Of a stretch of 64,000 bases of DNA, positions 62,203-64,000 are shown piece after piece. Both the position numbers and the translations under genes were made by a program. Under the pieces are notes generated by a model, which was given only the letters and a program-made list of their open reading frames with translations, had not been told where the DNA came from and made no database searches. Location of the stretch: the NCBI RefSeq assembly GCF_014207845.1, contig NZ_JACHLC010000001.1:1550001-1614000 (forward strand). The letters run 5' to 3'. Each line of letters begins with the position of its first letter. Position 1 is the stretch's first letter. The DNA is from Chryseobacterium shigense (lineage in GTDB: Bacteria; Bacteroidota; Bacteroidia; Flavobacteriales; Weeksellaceae).

Positions 62203-63831
62203 CTAGAAAATATAGTCGGTGCTTAAAAAATTAGAATCATGTTCTCTCACAATGGTATTTAATAGTTTCTTGTTGGAATCCGTCAGTTTTGCAGCTACCA
62301 GGGATCTGATTGAAAATGAACGGAGCGCATCAAAAACAGAAAGCGTGCCTTCTGCACTGTCTTTTCTTCCTGTGAATGGAAAAACATCTGGGCCTCGCTG
62401 TGCCTGGCAATTGATGTTGACACGGCTTACAAGGTTCACAAAAGGATCAATCAGCCTGGAAACTTCCTGCGGGTCTTCACTGAAAATACTTACCTGCATC
62501 CCATGCGAAGCATTTACCTGGTAATCAATAGGCTCTTCGATATCTTCAAACGGCACCACGGGAATTACCGGTCCAAACTGCTCTTCATGATACAGCTTCA
62601 TGTCGCTATTAACAGGATAAACCACTGCAGGAAATACAAAAGATTCTTCTGTGAAGCCTCCGTTTTCATTTAAAACTTTCGCACCTTTTGTCAAAGCATC
62701 CTCAATACATTCTTTCAGATAAGGCGGTTTATTCACTTCTGGGAGCGGGGTCACTTTTACATCTTTTTCCCATGGAAGACCCGGCTTCATTGCTGAAACG
62801 GCAGCACTTAATTTCTGAGTAAATTCTTCAGCAATTTCTTTCTGCACAAATATCAGCTTCAATGCGGTACACCGTTGCCCGTTGAATGACAGGGCTCCAA
62901 GAATACATTCATTTACTGCAACATCCAGATCGGCATTTTTGGTTACAATAGCCGCATTTTTAGCATCAAGGCTGAGAATAGCACGTAGGCGGTTCACTTT
63001 AGGATGCAGCTTTTTCAGTCCGTTGGCTACTTTACTGGATCCTATAAAGGCCAGAACATTCACTTTTCCGCTTTCCATGATCGGGGTGATAATTTCCGAA
63101 CCTTTTCCGTAAAGGGTATTTACGGTTCCCTTCGGAAAGGCTTCTTTAAAGGCGTTCAATAACGGATAATGGGCCAGAACACCATGCTTCGGAAGTTTGA
63201 ATAAGATGGTATTTCCCATGATCAAAGCGGGAATCAGCGTAGTAAAAATTTCGTTTAATGGATAATTGAAAGGCCCCATACTCAGAACCACCCCAAGCGG
63301 TGCTCTTCTGATCTGTGCTATGGTTCCTTCAGCCTGTTGGAAACGGGATGATTCTCTGTCCAGATCTTTCAGCGCATCAATAGTTTGATTGATGTAATCT
63401 ACCGTACGGTCAAATTCTTTGGTTGAATCCGCCAGTGTTTTACCAATTTCCCACATCAGCAGCTTAATAACCAGGTCACGCTGCTGGATCATCAGATAGA
63501 CAAATTTCTGCATACATTTGATGCGCCCTTCCACGGACATTGTCGGCCATTCTCCAAGACCGTTATCATAAGCTTTAACGGAGGCTTCAAGAACATCCAT
63601 CGCTTCTTTGGGACCTATATTCGGGATACTACCCAAAAGTTTTCTCTGCAACCCGTTTTCCATAGGAATACATACCGGTGAATAGATATTCTGCACCTCT
63701 CCTTTCCATTCTATAAGTTCTCCATTAAGCAGATAGACCTTCTGATGAATCTCGGGAACTTTATATTCTTCGGGAATCTCATTTTCGCTTTTAAAAATAT
63801 CCTGAAATAACGGTTTGTTTACTGAATCCAT
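62203..63831 (-). CDS. gapN: NADP-dependent glyceraldehyde-3-phosphate dehydrogenase type aldehyde dehydrogenase
   Basis: 542 residues, ALDH superfamily. Oxyanion/PN motif GPFNYPLNEIF (186-196) and catalytic Cys321 in SFNGQRCTALK. C-terminal QRGPDVFPFTGRKDSAEG is typical of the GapN group. In this protein the ELGGK block of most ALDHs reads LSLDAKN, so the usual catalytic Glu position is changed; relatives of this subgroup are known to me with LGLEAKN. Oxidises glyceraldehyde-3-phosphate to 3-phosphoglycerate with NADP, bypassing ATP formation. Gene name assigned by family. Confidence 0.85.
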   Translation of the reverse strand: MDSVNKPLFQDIFKSENEIPEEYKVPEIHQKVYLLNGELIEWKGEVQNIYSPVCIPMENGLQRKLLGSIPNIGPKEAMDVLEASVKAYDNGLGEWPTMSVEGRIKCMQKFVYLMIQQRDLVIKLLMWEIGKTLADSTKEFDRTVDYINQTIDALKDLDRESSRFQQAEGTIAQIRRAPLGVVLSMGPFNYPLNEIFTTLIPALIMGNTILFKLPKHGVLAHYPLLNAFKEAFPKGTVNTLYGKGSEIITPIMESGKVNVLAFIGSSKVANGLKKLHPKVNRLRAILSLDAKNAAIVTKNADLDVAVNECILGALSFNGQRCTALKLIFVQKEIAEEFTQKLSAAVSAMKPGLPWEKDVKVTPLPEVNKPPYLKECIEDALTKGAKVLNENGGFTEESFVFPAVVYPVNSDMKLYHEEQFGPVIPVVPFEDIEEPIDYQVNASHGMQVSIFSEDPQEVSRLIDPFVNLVSRVNINCQAQRGPDVFPFTGRKDSAEGTLSVFDALRSFSIRSLVAAKLTDSNKKLLNTIVREHDSNFLSTDYIF

Positions 63832-63924
63832 AAATTTTTATTTTGTTGATGAATTGAATGTAAAATTTCATCTTTTACAGAATAAAGGTAGATGTTACAG
63901 TTGGTAAAAAAAATAGACATTTGA

Positions 63925-63932
63925 TAGATTTG
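63925..63932 (+). promoter_or_regulatory. -7 promoter element of the edge gene
   Basis: TAGATTTG, exact TAnnTTTG, 42 bp before a GTG candidate start at 63974. Confidence 0.35.
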
Positions 63933-63973
63933 CTCTATTTAACGGGTCTTTAAATTAAAATTAATCTCAGCAA

Positions 63974-64000
63974 GTGAAAAAAAGAATAATTTTGTTTAAA
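63974..64000 (+). CDS. Possible start of a gene continuing past the window
   Basis: GTG 63974 opens the frame MKKRIILFK, the look of a signal-peptide N-terminus, and runs off the right edge. Only nine codons are visible, so this is tentative. Confidence 0.35.

Overview
The window is AT-rich DNA from a flavobacterium of the family Weeksellaceae, most like Chryseobacterium. The evidence is a type IX secretion sorting domain, TonB/TPR outer-membrane genes, a monomeric NADP isocitrate dehydrogenase, a single-chain 950-residue glycine decarboxylase, many secreted proteins whose mature ends begin with a QVGI-type motif, and promoters with the Bacteroidetes -7 element TAnnTTTG instead of Shine-Dalgarno/sigma70 signals. 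The genus is inferred from gene style; no database search was run.

Layout. 1-6.6 kb: accessory island with a truncated secreted QVGI protein, two tandem TPR-transmembrane-HTH regulators, a decayed copy of a QVGI secreted-protein gene, a small HTH protein, an intact QVGI gene, and two copies of a small cassette (short peptide frame plus strong terminator). Four promoters here carry the same 11-bp direct repeat (consensus RTGTMATAYCT on the coding strand), always ending exactly 37 bp before the end of the -7 box. This is the most striking signal in the window and looks like a dedicated local regulon, possibly run by the TPR-HTH proteins. 7-9.6 kb: SDR oxidoreductase, tRNA-Arg(TCG), secreted prolyl-aminopeptidase-like hydrolase. 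9.7-14.5 kb: two-gene operon of a giant periplasmic TPR protein and a beta-barrel protein. 14.7-24.6 kb: CocE-type hydrolase, amino-acid permease, Mpo1-like protein, transglutaminase-like protein, DUF4377 protein, dGTPase, Fpg/Nei glycosylase, SMR efflux protein. 24.6-31.8 kb: a 27-residue membrane peptide behind a sigma54-like promoter, AAA ATPase overlapping a YggS-type PLP protein, a small lipoprotein, gcvP, a Cys-rich 50-residue protein, a membrane-anchored DnaJ-domain protein. 32-36.6 kb: ECF sigma factor with two small partners, an S9 peptidase, a DoxX protein.

36.7-46.7 kb is a long, mostly same-strand run of small housekeeping/detoxification-type domains (SRPBCC, VOC/PhnB, DinB, SDR, alpha/beta hydrolase, HHH) ending with a Crp/Fnr regulator, a DUF763 protein and two more VOC proteins. 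One SRPBCC gene is broken by a single in-frame TGA. 46.8-57 kb: thiol peroxidase, T9SS-sorted protein and secreted partner, isocitrate dehydrogenase, metallo-beta-lactamase-fold hydrolases, an aldo/keto reductase with an AraC regulator upstream, a small GNAT. 57.5-64 kb: S41 peptidase lipoprotein, two tandem paralogous ECF sigma/four-helix membrane protein pairs, and a GapN-type aldehyde dehydrogenase. Dispersed palindromes and inverted repeats occupy several intergenic gaps and often double as terminators. No CRISPR array, prophage, rRNA or complete insertion sequence was seen.
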